This document shows positions 12,201-24,179 of a stretch of 64,000 bases of DNA, piece by piece (the first letter of the stretch is position 1; the number at the start of each line of letters is the position of its first letter). The stretch covers positions 577,042 through 641,041 of the forward strand of contig VWZL01000165.1 of assembly GCA_013396915.1 (NCBI GenBank), given 5' to 3'. The position numbers and the translations under genes are program-made. The notes beneath the pieces were generated by a model, which saw only the letters and a program-made list of their open reading frames with translations, had not been told where the DNA came from and made no database searches. Origin of the DNA: Stercorarius parasiticus (Eukaryota > Chordata > Aves > Charadriiformes > Stercorariidae).

Positions 12201-13561
12201 GACATCTCTGCAAAATTAAACATGCCCAGGACCTTTCTCTGGCATAGAGGACAACAAACTTGGAATGGTCTGTGTCCGTATTCAACTCTCCTACCCTCCA
12301 AAGCAAGGTGGTTGAATATAAAATACTCTCTGGGTAAAGTCAACCCTCTATTCCTGTCTGGAAGTTTTCTGGGAGAGTGCCAGTTAACTCAGGCAAATAC
12401 CATGCCTGTGACCAGCCTAACAATTTGACAGAATTAGATAATTGAGTTCTGGTACCTGGTTTTGTGCTCTGAAGCTGTTTAATTTGCTAGGAAACAGAGA
12501 CAAAGAGGCTTCATGTATACTAGCTCATAGGGGATTTTTTGGTGAGTTTATTCTGGGAAAAAAAGTCGTCCTTAGTCTCAGGCTAGTCCTGGAATCTGCC
12601 ATTTTTCTGCTTCTAAGAAAAGGGAGAGGCTTGCTATGGAAGCTTTAAGGCAAGAGTCTCATCACCAACAGCATGAAGTTCTCTGCCCGGATAAGTAGGA
12701 TTGAAAAGAACAATACGCACACTGTGGAAATCCATCCATTCTCTAGTGCTAGAATTCACATTTCTATTCAAAAGAGCTCACAGAAGCTAGTCCACTCTTT
12801 TTTTACAATCTATTGAACATCAGCCATCAATCATATTTAATGTATATAAACACCTCTGCACAAAATCTTAGGGGATTCTAATTCAAATAAAACCATTAAC
12901 TATAAGTTTTGAAACTCCTTTTTTTTTTTATCATAAGATTTGCCTTTAGATTTGCCCTGATCAAATCAAAGTTATTTCAATGTTATTATTTTCCTAACCC
13001 TCACCTTCTAGAGTATACTGTGAAATCACAATATTGTTCAAAGGAACACTGAAAATGGATAATGACTCGCAGTTGTTACGCATTACATCATGGAAAGCAG
13101 TGTTTCCCACTTCTAGGTACCAGAGCTTCACTTAGGGAACCTGTCACTTTGGTGCCTCACGGGGCTCCCCAGCTCCGCGGGTGTCCGACCCTTCCATTTA
13201 TCTCAATCACTTCTATCAGCTGTGGAAAAGGTCATATTGCAAAAGGTAAATATGTAAGCCTGTCCAGAGCTGGATCTCATCCAGCTCCATGCAGACCCAC
13301 GCAGGTGCCTCTGAATGCTGATCTCCAGGGCTCCAAGGGAATACAGAGCAGAAAATCCCAGGCTGACCCTGTCTAAAGCCAGCACAGGCTGCAGATTGAT
13401 ACGCATAGGCTGTACATCTAATGATTGCCCTGCAAGATATACCTCACTGGATAAAAAACAGGATAATTTTAATAATCTTTTATATTGTATGGTCACTTTG
13501 AAGGACTAAGCATGGGCACCCAACTGTTATTCAAAAACTTATTCAAGAACCTACTACTTAC
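9241..13561. other. Noncoding DNA, no firm feature
   Basis: Includes 'GAAAAATGGGGTACATAATG' at about 10228, resembling the tail of a MIR core but too short to be sure. A GC-richer patch at 10310-10610 holds a 102-codon ATG frame without flanking splice signals. No confident gene or mobile element is present. Confidence 0.45.
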
Positions 13562-13877
13562 ATAGGAGGAGTAAAAGAGAGGAATAATTTCCAGGAGCTT
13601 TTCTTCAGTCTGATTCATGAAAATATACATCTCTGTCTTTTTACCTTGATTCAAAATCTCAATATAAAACTCAGTGCAGTTTCCATGGATTAATTCAGAA
13701 TCTGTTGGTTCACATTTACAACTCAGCTTCCCCTCAGTCAGAAAAACTGTGGAGTTACAAAACCAAGCTGATTTCTGTGCTGGAAATGAAATCCCATATG
13801 AGATGAGATGAGATGAGACGAACCTAGTTTTGGTTGGGAGTTCTAGTGCAAGCAGTTTTTTTATAGAGGCCCTATAG
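13562..13877 (-). CDS. Candidate internal coding exon, Cys- and sequon-rich
   Basis: On the minus strand the acceptor is a long pyrimidine tract ending CCTCATTCTAG|C at 13878/13877. The donor is TCCTAT|GTAAGT at 13562/13561, a full consensus. The frame is open for 105 codons plus one base. The distal 71 codons contain four cysteines (WFCNST, SCKC, GNC) and three N-glycosylation sequons (NST, NCT, NQT), suggesting an extracellular segment. An alternative acceptor (TTTCCAG or CACAG, exon from 13779 or 13774) would use the TCTCA microsatellite as its pyrimidine tract. I do not recognise the family. Phase at the 5' end matches the candidate first exon at 14066-14157. Chance frames of this length occur in 64 kb, so this is a candidate only. 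Confidence 0.38.
13797..13818. repeat. (AGATG)n microsatellite
   Basis: Four tandem copies of the AGATG pentamer, the last degenerating to AGACG. It lies inside the longer version of the minus-strand exon candidate. Confidence 0.85.
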
Positions 13878-14065
13878 CTAGAATGAGGAAAGACAGCAAA
13901 ACTCTCAAAGCTGTTAAGTGGCATTTACACAAGTCCACAATAACTCAATTGTTTTCGGTGTTCCACAGAAAAATCTTTAACAGGCCTGTGAAGAAACAAA
14001 AGGAGTTTTCTTACTCCTCTTCACAAGTGGGCTAACCACAATTGCAGCTTAAGTAAAGAGTTTAC

Positions 14066-14157
14066 CTCCAGGTAAGAATCTCTGCAAGAGAAATGGAAAA
14101 TGCAGGAGAGAAAAGGGCCCTTCCCTCCTCATCTGTCCGGCAGAGCGAGCCGTCCAT
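14066..14157 (-). CDS. Candidate first coding exon
   Basis: An ATG at 14157-14155 in good context (GAAATGG) opens a frame starting MDGSLCRTDEEGRALF. It reaches TGGAG|GTAAAC, a plausible donor at 14066/14065, after 30 codons plus two bases. Without splicing, a TAA follows immediately. Splicing across the next 188 bases to the acceptor at 13877 keeps the frame open. A TATA motif and CpG cluster lie just upstream. The alternative is a chance frame; a second reading takes TTGCAG at 14082-14084 as an acceptor for a 16-base microexon. Confidence 0.28.
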
Positions 14158-14230
14158 TTCGGGCATCAGGACCACAGCAAATGGCAGCACATGACACAGA
14201 TCGCGCGTTCTCGCTTTGCCCTATATATCA
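14138..14230 (-). promoter_or_regulatory. Possible small promoter: TATA motif plus CpG cluster
   Basis: About eight CpG dinucleotides fall within 77 bases (14138-14214, including GATCGCGCG and CTCGC) in otherwise CpG-poor DNA. On the minus strand TATATA (14222-14228) lies 20-35 bases before this GC-rich start-like region and ~65 bases before the ATG at 14157. The arrangement resembles a compact TATA promoter. No transcript evidence is available here. Confidence 0.3.
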
Positions 14231-17200
14231 TCATTCAAAGTAAAAAGTTCATATTCATAGCAAATTATGGCCCTAGTGAGAACGAATGCCGTAGGTTTTT
14301 ATTGCTATGCAATTTTATATTAGGTATATAAAAATACAGTGCTCACTGCACAGTTGAGTAAAGCTAAAATTCCTCCCTAGAAAATCCATGTAATCTTCTG
14401 TTTGACAGGATATGACAAATATCATTCATGAATAAAAAAGAGGGGAGAAATGCAGAGAAAGGGCAAAGGAGACAATGATAACATGAGGTATTAACTTGAA
14501 CAGACATTCATCAAAAATTACAGGTTTCATCCATTTCTGGTCACTTATTGTAGGCTTGTGGAAAAAATAGCTTTTAGAATGAAAATACATGACTCAGAAG
14601 TAAATATGACTTTCTGTCTGCAACAGGCTGCGCAGAAGAAGGCACAAAGATGTAACCGAGAAATACACGTAGGACAAGACAAAGCTTCTTTCACGTGTAA
14701 AGACGTGATCCATGGGGAATGAGAAGGCCTCATTTCAATCTGAGACCATCCCCAGGACCATTTTTGGTGGATCCTAGGAAAGAGCTATACCTGCTGGTTT
14801 ACATACCTCTGCATCTTCACCACTGGCAGTAAATTATGGGAAGAAAAAAAAAAACCCAACTTGACTTCCAGGCCCTAAGGAATCTGATCTGGACTTGCTG
14901 AGGCACAGTAAGAGTGTCAAATTAGATGTCTGGAGTATCACGACGAGCAGGCTTGCACACCGAGGTGTGCACCCATACACACACATCCCCCCAAAGCCAC
15001 ACTTCTGGGATTGTGCCAGTTCACTTTTACCAGTCAGACCGCACTTTCATGCGTCACCTTTGCAGCGGTGGTGTCACATGAGTATGTTTCAGACATACAG
15101 TGAAGCACAGGAGGAAAATCTAACTATAATTTTATAATCGCTTGTCTGGAAGCATATTGTTATTCCAGTGTGACACTCACTTCAGCAAATACTGTTTACA
15201 AAATCTTTTTCTAAAGGTGCATTATCTACAATGCACCGAATATTTTACTGATGATTAAGAATCAAAGTCCTTGCCACAAAAGGTTCATAATCTAAATGAA
15301 AAAAACAGGCCAGAGATAGATTATGTGGCATAAAAAGTAAGGTAGAAGGCAAAAAAATTTAGCACACAGCTCTTCAGGTTTGGCACTTTTTAGAGAATGA
15401 TAAAAAAATCAAGATTTCCTGAAGGAAAAGAGAGAAAAATCCTGCCTATTAAAGCCGCACTAGGAAAACATTTTGGAATCTTCCATGTTTCTCAGTTATG
15501 TTCTTTTTGGGTCTATTTTCATGCACTTTTTGCAGAGCTTTCAGCCTGTGACTGAACTGAAACCAGCCAATCTCTTTTTCTGGTTCATGTATATTAGCTC
15601 AGTGTTGTTAGGTTTGTTTCGCCAAAACAGCAGGGTGCTGGGATTTTTTAAAGGTTTCCACAGAAATTAAGAGGAGAGGGATATAATACCTTCAACTCAA
15701 ATTTATTTCTTTTAATTCATTTTATATGCACTTGGGGCCTAAATAACTCAAGAGTAATTACTGAAAAGTAGCCCATTGTGTGACTTGCACCCCTTTGTGA
15801 GCAACTATTGCCTTAACTCCAGATGCAGAGTATTTTGTAACATGACTACGCTCCATATTCCCTTTGTGGAGCATACAGACAAGCAGTGGATCCATTTTTC
15901 ACTTGCGTGCTAGAATAGCTAACCATATGTGTACAGTTACCCATGTATATAAAGGCCAGCAATCAATTACTACTACTAGAAGTTAGTACAAATCAAGAGA
16001 CGGACATAACACCTCACAACTGTCTCTCTAAATAGTAGTGCCCCCTAAACCTACCCCTATAATAGAGTAAAGTTACTCCTGACAACACAATGTAGTCCTT
16101 AATATTTTGACTAATAAGTGCCAACCTCTGGAAATGTGGTCTCGAATAACAATAGCAATGACAAGCAAGAAATTTTAAGCATTCATTCGAGTTGCTGGTC
16201 TCTGTCCAAATTGTTACCACTCATAGTGTGGCTTGAAAACTTTAATACACACAGTTGTTTGAACAGAGTTTACTTTGTGCAGGGCAAACGAGGCATCTCA
16301 CACAAAAAAAATTCCATCAGCTGCACAATATACAGTCTTATCGTTATTACAGGTCTCTGGGGCCTGTGTGAAATACAAATGAATGTGCAAGTGTTATCAA
16401 AATGAAAGGGCAGAAATGGGGAAAATCTGGAACCAGCTAGCCACATTTCACTGAGCTAGATAACTACATCTTTCCTCTCCTCATTTTTCCTCTCCATTAC
16501 AAGCATCTGGAAAAAAAAATGAATAAGGTGTGTGGGGAAAGGAGTCACATCTGAAACTTTTTTCTTTGCTTCAATAAGCTGGAAATCTCAGGATCTCTAA
16601 CAGATGAGGTTTTTTCCTCCTCAGACCAAAGAAAGGGGGTTGGGCTTTTTCCTCATCACGAAGATTTTTATTTTTTCATACAGAGACTGATGCTCCTTTC
16701 TCTTAGAAATTTTCTTTTAACAGAAAACGTTTGTTATGAAATTAGATTTTAGACAAAAGCATTAAACTAGTACTATTCCTGGGATGTTTTATGTTTAGAT
16801 TTTCCATGTACTCATTAAGAAAATGTAATTCTGAATCTACATTGCACTGTGTAATGTAGATGGACACACATCTGGCTGAACACACATATACCTACTCTAA
16901 TGTAGTTTCGTAATTATATTTTCTTGATGAATACATTCACATATATACAAAAGACATCAGTATTACACAACCTACCACTCAAAAAATTGCAAACCACAGA
17001 ATTATCATTGTCTATGAAACCTTCATTTATCCCCCTTTGGGAGTATACATCATGAGGCTGTACAAGATGGTAAACTGCACCACCTCCTATTTTTGCACAG
17101 GACCTTAACTCATTCTTCTCATTCTCCTTGCCTTCTTCACTCAATATGTGATGGCATGAAGTCATGTGCTGAGTATAGGATTACTTTTCCTTCTGAGCAT

Positions 17201-18372
17201 TATGTCCAGCCTGTCTAATAATAACATTTTTTTACAAGTTAGGAATAAATGAGGGATTAAAGCTGAAATTTTCTATTTAGAAGAGTTTGCCAACCGAAGA
17301 TCCTAGTTTGAGACATCTAGAACCAGATGTCTCAGAATAATTGATCTTCATGTATTCAAACACAGCAACAATTAGTATTAGTTGTATCTGTTAGCAGTTG
17401 GCATTCCTGTAAATCTGTAACAGCATAGTATGTTATGCTCCTTATACATAAGGAAGGCACAGTTAGTGGCCAAGAGTATAACTGTACATTTAAATTATGT
17501 TTGCTTAGTCACAAAAGAACTCTGTGGAGAACTGTAATCACAGAGTAAAACTGCATGGCATTGCACATCTTGAACCAGAAAGCTGTTCATTCGTCTTTCC
17601 TGCAACTCCGCGGCTCTTTGTCCGTGCACACTTATAAGATAAGGTCTTTCAGAAAATTACTTTTCCCAAAGACCTTCAAGCAAGTGCATACTGTCTGATG
17701 CACTAAAAAAAAAAACCCCAGTGATTCTACATGCTTGTTTAAATAAAAAGCAAAGGCGACAGTGTTTTTAAAATAAAAGATACAAATATTCTGTAATTAA
17801 ACATGGCCCATCATACAGTATCAATTTTTGAAAAAAAATCTACTGGTACAGAGGTATGTTTTTAATTGTAAACATATTTCCTATAGTATTCTGAAATCAG
17901 GGTATTTTTGAACACCAGAACCAAAATTTCTATTTGAAAATTTGCAACTTTGTGAGAGACAGGCAATTGGTTTCTAGTCAGCTGTGTTACAGGCTCTCAT
18001 AATTAATGCACAGAAAGAGGCTGAGTTAAAGTTATGAAGATAAACTTTAAAATTATATTTTCTCCCTTTTCAGACCTTCTATTCACAGTGCTAAAATTCT
18101 TCCTCTTTCTCCCATATCCCACAGATAAAATTACAACCAATAATACTATCATACGGAACTAAACTGCTTACCGATGTGGTCTTTGGCAAATCCACAGTAC
18201 CAACTTTATTCATTTGAGCCAAACAGGCAACCAAGCATTGCAGTAAACAATTATTTTCTATGTAAATGTTATACACATTTTACAAGGGCATTGCAGAGCA
18301 AAGGAATATGTAGCTTCAGCAAGACTGAGCTAGGATCAAACTTTTGGAGGAAAACGGCCCATCTCTCTCACA
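14231..18372. other. Unique noncoding DNA
   Basis: Only short A and T homopolymers and small chance frames. A small CpG group at 17607-17632 (CTCCGCGGCTC...GTCCGTG) stands out slightly. No repeat family recognised. Confidence 0.5.
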
Positions 18373-18478
18373 GATTCATAGAATCATTTAGGTTGGAAAA
18401 GACCTTTAAGATCACCGAGTCCAACCGTAAACCTAACACTGCCAAGTCCACCACTAAACCATGTCCCTCAGCACCACC
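18373..18478 (-). mobile_element. CR1 retrotransposon 3' tail, 5'-truncated
   Basis: Begins with the reverse complement of the CR1 terminus (GATTCATAGAATCATTTAGG). It continues through GGAAAAGACCTTTAAGATCA, AGTCCAACCGTAAACCTAAC, ACTGCCAAGTCCACCACTAA and ACCATGTCCCT. Only about 105 bases of the 3' untranslated tail remain. A 149-codon plus-strand open frame runs straight through it and is therefore not a gene. It is the same 3' end type as the 2.9 and 63.3 kb copies and is fairly well preserved. Confidence 0.96.
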
Positions 18479-20030
18479 ACTCTTGTTCTGTCCAGCCACT
18501 CAACCCTGGGGCATTCTTGCAATCTTCTACCAGTGGTTTCTGCAACAGCACAAGTCAGTGCCTGAACTGGAACCAGGGCTCCAGTTCTCTCCCCAGCTAC
18601 TCTTCTGGGGAAAAGAAAGGTAGCTGGACATGCCTGCCATTTCCTATGTGCTGAATTTGATATCCATTTAGAGAAAATACATGTATCTCTTGCCGATGTG
18701 TATAGTCCAGGTTTATTTGGAGTGAGTATGTCTATATTACACCATTCAGTTTAAGAAGAAAAGTCATCAGTGTCTCACTGTGATACTGATGTTCCCCTTT
18801 TCTAAGCACTAGTGTCTTAGGGCTTTATAAGTCAGCTTCCTAGTGAATAAGAATTAAAAAGTCAGTGACACTCTGGGAATATTCTATTTTACATATTTAC
18901 TTCCATACACGCGCTAACACTGAAAGAACATAGGCTGAATTGAATATAGGCACCGTACATCTTTTCTTTCAGAGTTCTTTGTCCAACACCAAAGCCTGGT
19001 CAGCAGCAAGCAGCTTTGCCTGAAAACTTTAGGACTTCAGAGCAGCATAAAGCAAATGCCTCTTTTACTCCTCTAAGTCCCACTAAGAAAGTATTGTGCT
19101 TTATGTATTTCTTCTCAAGACTGAACATTTGCTCAAACACAGGAAAATAACTTGGCAGACTATGTGTAATAGCACCACCTAGTGATTTCCTGCAAGAACA
19201 ACGTGCTGTTCTAGCACTGATATAAAATTAAAATTATGTGAGACAGAAGCACTTTAAAATACTTGAACAGTGATGCTAATCTATATAATCCATTGTACAT
19301 CTTAAAATATTTGTTAATTGTTTCAAAAATATTTATTCTTAGAATAATATGTTCTTTCAATGATTCATGAGCAAGGTCACAGGAGGTGCAGAAATTTTTG
19401 GAACAGAATTGAAAGTACTAGAAAGAAGGTTTTTGCATTACCAAGAAATTCACCAATGCTTAACCTTTTAAAGGAAAGATGATATTTTTTAATCACTTTC
19501 TTGAAAATGTACCATTATTGTTTAAATTAATCCCTTGCAGCAAAAAGACTCTGATTTCATTAAAAAAAAAAATATATGGTCTAAGAGAAATTTGGCCTGC
19601 TTCTGATCAAAGCAGCATTTTGCAATGGCGTGTATTATGTGAGCATAAAAAACATGGTAGGATTGTACGCAACACAAAGTTCCCAGGTTGGCAAATATTT
19701 CCAAGAATACACTTCCCCCCCAAAAAAAACACACACATTTTTTGAATATGGCACAACCCCAAGTATTGAAACATCTTAGTTATCCCTGGAGAACTTTTTT
19801 TTTTGTCTGTGCAAGGAGCTTTTGCTCAATATATGACTAAATTTGAATATGGCCTCATGGACGTAAATAATTCAGATGTGCGAAAACTTGGGCATATATC
19901 GAACACACAGAATTTAAGTTTCAAAAGAAAGGTTAGCATCAGTGAACAGAAAGACTAGATAGCCTCTATTTAATTGAAGGCCTCCTCTGCTGAAGCCAAT
20001 GGAAAATCCTCATTAAACAAACTAAGTTCA
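18479..20030. other. Noncoding DNA with one old repeat scrap
   Basis: Contains 'CTGAAGCCAATGGAAAATCC' at 19989-20008, which resembles the 'TGAAGTCAATGGGA' motif of old amniote repeats, plus A and T runs. Nothing else is seen. Confidence 0.45.
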
Positions 20031-20032
20031 AA

Positions 20033-20140
20033 AAATACATATATACACACATACATATATATGGGTATGTGTGTGTATACATATCCCTAAATATGCGCAT
20101 ATATATTTATTTCCATGTTTACGCATGTATATGTGTAGAT
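20033..20140. repeat. Alternating TA/CA/TG tract with inverted repeat
   Basis: Dominated by alternating purine-pyrimidine dinucleotides (ATATACACACATACATATAT, then GTATGTGTGTGTATAC, then ATGCGCATATATAT). ACACACATAC (20045-20054) and GTATGTGTGT (20065-20074) are a perfect 10-bp inverted repeat around 10 bases. Such tracts can adopt Z-DNA or cruciform forms under supercoiling. Confidence 0.8.
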
Positions 20141-23100
20141 TGACCTTAGAGGAAATCAGGGTCTCTAAAAATGGTATGATGATGATTGTACAATGGGCTG
20201 CTTTGCTTCTCCAAAGTCACACATATGTCACAATGTGCTAAAAAGCATAACAAATAGTTAAGATTATCTTTTTGAAAAACGGAAATGCCTAAACCCTGCT
20301 TCTCCTTGACAGCAGTTCTAACCCTCATCAGAGATAAATCAATCTGCAGCAGTGGCAGGCAGCTATTTAAGGCCAGCGGATGGGGCCAGAGCCATGGAAA
20401 GTGCAGGACTGTAGCTGCCACATCCCCAGTCACTGCATTCCCGTGCTCAGGACTGAGTCTTTCACACTATTTCTTGTGAGCAAGGCTGTCATCAGTTTGA
20501 CTTTTTGTCTCTTTATCTCTGTTTGGCATCTTCCTGTACATAGATCTCAATTATTCCCCCTGCATTTGTGCATTATGTTAAATGCTTGGGGTTTGTTTTG
20601 TTTTAACTTAAAGTTTTGAATCCAAAGATTTGCTGGAAATGCCTTGAGGTAAGTGGTAAGAGCCAGAACCTGAGCTGGATAAATGATGATCTGAAGTGCA
20701 TATGATGTTTCTTCTTCCCTGACTGGATAACCTCTCTTTAATAAGACCTAAGACATAGTTACATCATGCCATCAAGCCAGGACAAAGTTGCCTGAACTAA
20801 TATTGCTCTAAGCTGAAATTTCCTTTGGTTCAGCACAGCGCTATGAAGGAATCCACACTTCATCTGAAAGAAGCAAAATGGAATCAGTACCACAATAATT
20901 GGCATACCTGCGAATCCCAGACCAACACAGCACTGACTGTGCTGCACGTCATGCAATCATGAAGCTATCCTGGACACCGCCACTTCAACGTTATCTGCAC
21001 CATGGTCGGGTTGGGAGTGTGAGCTTATAGTACTCTACAGTGACATCCAGAAAAATCACCATTACTATTGCCATTTCCATCCCTTTCTGTGACATCTACA
21101 GGAGCAGATTCAGGCTGGCTGCTGGCAGTGGTGGCTGTATGATGCCAGTGTTGCTCTTCACCCTACAGCTGAGCACCACAAGGACAGGATGCGGTCCCAG
21201 GGCTCATGATGCAGTACCTGTGGGTGGCTATAAGAGCTATGTGGACAATATGAGCAACGGAAGATGTACAAGGCATTCATTTTCCTCTGTGACCATGGGA
21301 CTCAGCACTTGGGCACTGGAGACAAAGTGTGAGCTATATGGAAAGCTATGAGAGACGCGTGAGCTCCTGCACTGTACGGACACACAGCTTTTTGATTGTC
21401 CTCCTTCAGGTAACTCACCTTCCCTTAATACCTTTGGGAACATTAATATACCTTAATCTATGGTATAGACTGTACCAACTGCATTTTAGTACTCTAGAGT
21501 ACGTGGAAATCTTAAGTGTGGATCTGCATTTTTCTACTATTTTTCTATGGCATCTCTCTCACATTCTGTTGTCATCTAAGTTTTCTACACTCTGTTTTCA
21601 CAACTCATTTTCACCTTCCCACGTGAAGGATATCTCTGGCAGGGGACATTTATATTGTAAGTAACCTAAACATTTCAATTTGTGCTTACTACACTGAAAC
21701 TGGCAGTAGTTTTGGAGCCATGGGGAAATGCATGCCTCTGCATGGCCTTGAAAACACAATGTATTGTCCACAGGACCTGCACTCCCTAGAACTTCCTACG
21801 TACACACTCCTGCCATTCTCTACATTCCCGTTTGCCCATAAAACCTGAACTTCCATTTTGTTCCTCAGAACAAACTTGAAATGCAAATGAAGGGCTAGAA
21901 GATTGCTGAGGTCTGTCTGCACGTGATTCAATGGTGGCTTCAAGGAAGAGAACTACCCTATTTTAAGATAAGAGAGAAGCAAAAAAGACTCTGAGTCTTG
22001 CCACTTGTTCTGATCAGGGAACCAGCTTTAATACTGTTGTGCCACTGCTTTGCATATTTCCTTTTGAATTTTTTTATTTTTTTTTTTTTAAAAGGCAAGT
22101 AGGGAAAGACCTAAAAGAGACTTGGGTTTGGCAGTAAGAAGGGCTGCTGGGGAAATCCAACAACTTGCAACGCATGCTTAATAAAGAGGTTTCTTCATAA
22201 GAAAAGGAGAAGTTGCAGTACTCTGGTTGGGCACTTCCCTTGAGGACCTTGAAAGAAACCCTGGCAGATGAACTACAAACTCATGTGGGAGACTCAGTAG
22301 ATGGCACTCCTCCTCCTGAGTCAACACAGGGGCTCAGTTTTGGGTTAGAAACTGTTCTTTCAAGGGGGATGGGGCAAAATCTCTTCTATAAGGTATAGGA
22401 TTTTATATACATATACTTATATATATAAAAAATCATATATATTCAAGTTGTAGATATGTATAAAACCTAAACAATCTAGGACCCAACTGGCCTGGAGAAT
22501 ACTTTTCTCCATATGTCCCAGTGTGACCCATTTCCTCCTAACTCCAGCCACAGTGGTTGGAGTGACAGATGCTCTGGGTCCTGGCATGGACCAGGCTATT
22601 GCAATATGGAATTGCCTTGGAGTATGAGGAGAGTCTGTAAATCCCTGCTTGCACAGAACAAGACAAATGCAGTTCTTTAGTTGCCTTGCTTGGATAACTT
22701 CTTCTGTTTGAAAACATAAAATCATCCTCTTGTTCTACCCAGCGGATGATTGCAATGTTTGGATAGATAATTCCTGTATTTGTCCAGAATTTGTAAATTC
22801 TTTTATGATCTCTAGAAACAAAAGTCCACAGTAAGTGGTTAATATTAAGATATACAGAGAAAATAATACATTTAAATCTAGCTAAGTCAGTCCTCATGCC
22901 AATAATATTAATTTACACTGCAGTTCCTTCATCATGGATTTTCCATATATTTTACTCTGCTGAACATTTTCTTAATACTTGCTGAAGCACTTACCAATCC
23001 AAAACCATAGTTCACATACCTCTATGCTATCTTCCAAATCAGAATTTGTAAGAAAATTGTAAAGTGAAATGACAAATAATCTAAAGAGGGAGAAGTAAGA

Positions 23101-23888
23101 AGATCTAGAAAATAAAGAAGTGTTGGAACAGATATTAGAATTTTCCATTGCAAATTATCACCACTAACCGGCTGTCTGGGAAACACTCCAACCTGATGTT
23201 GGGTTCTCTTTGATAACGTGGTGTTTCTAAGCAACATTTCTAGTCAGCCCATGTGTATGAGTGGTCAGCCACCACTCTGCAACTTCAAAACAGGAATTTC
23301 TTTTGTTAGATGCAGATCCAATTTGCTGTTTGGTTTTCATATGAAAAATACAGCAGGCTTTTTAAGATACAGTTTAAAAAAAGAAAAAAAAGCGGTGCTA
23401 AATATTGTAACACATTTCAACACATATAGCAGTGTATCTAATTTATTCAATACTACATCAATGAACCCCTTTTTTGTTCTTAAGCTAAGCAGATGGGTAT
23501 TCAGGTAGCATGTGTTAAAGTTGTCAAGAATTTATGTTCTAATTCCTTTCACATAAGCAGCCGAAGGCACTTCTTATATAAGAATGACAGTGATAACAAT
23601 TAGCTGGTCTCTTCACTCAATATGTTTCCACTATAATCCCAGATGAAATATTTTTCAGGATTTGGACCTGCTGACCTAGAATTTCCAAAGTTCATTCCTT
23701 CCAAACCTTGTATGTGAAAAAGATGTGAATTCCAATCCCTCGGAGTCCATGGGCTGCCTGTCCAGCTTGCATCTATGTTTTGCACGCGTTCGAGTGCAAG
23801 GCGTATATGATGATTAGGTAACTCATAATTTTATTTGGAAACTGTTCCTATCTATCTCACCCAAAATTAATTTTAGTTTTATATGTAG
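20141..23888. other. Noncoding DNA, simple-sequence tracts only
   Basis: Contains an octamer ATGCAAAT at 21881-21888, a T-rich run at about 22067-22090 and an AT-rich tract at 22404-22445. No exon or interspersed repeat is recognised. Confidence 0.45.
22404..22445. repeat. TA-rich simple repeat
   Basis: TATATACATATACTTATATATATAAA and the following ATCATATATATTC form a short AT microsatellite-like tract. Confidence 0.75.
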
Positions 23889-24179
23889 GGATTCATACCA
23901 CTGATAAATAAAGATGTTCCTGCGAAGCGAGGGATAGTCAGTTCTGCAACAGACAGAATCTCTCATACTGAAGGGAACCGGACCTGTTCCTGGCTGATGG
24001 ACATTGAGCTGGATGGAGTCTTGCAGGCTGCTGGCAGGGATGGAGCCACGGTGGAGCCACGGGAGATCACAGTGAAGTCAGGCACCGTTTTCTGTGGCTG
24101 TGCTTGCATCTCAAAGAGACTGACTTCAGATTGCTGGCAAGGACACTTGCATTCCACACTCAGGCAGAAAATATTTTAG
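23889..24179 (+). CDS. Open frame behind an acceptor-like site (weak)
   Basis: After TTTTATATGTAG (AG at 23887-23888) a plus-strand frame is open for 96 codons to TAG at 24177-24179, containing DVPAKRGIVSSATDRISHTE and, after the internal ATG at 23997, MDIELDGVLQAAGRDG. The composition is more GC-rich than its surroundings, with an 11-bp duplication TGGAGCCACGG at 24040-24061. The minus strand is also open over most of it, so the coding strand, if any, is unclear. No donor or polyadenylation signal is obvious. If real, it would be a terminal exon of an unrecognised gene. Confidence 0.17.
   Translation, partial: GFIPLINKDVPAKRGIVSSATDRISHTEGNRTCSWLMDIELDGVLQAAGRDGATVEPREITVKSGTVFCGCACISKRLTSDCWQGHLHSTLRQKIF

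Noticed and set aside
18174..18623. 149-codon plus-strand open frame
   Set aside because: Contains the antisense CR1 tail at 18373-18478, so it is a chance read-through of a repeat.
22538..22897. 119-codon minus-strand frame
   Set aside because: Overlaps a second minus-strand frame. No paired splice signals or recognised motif.
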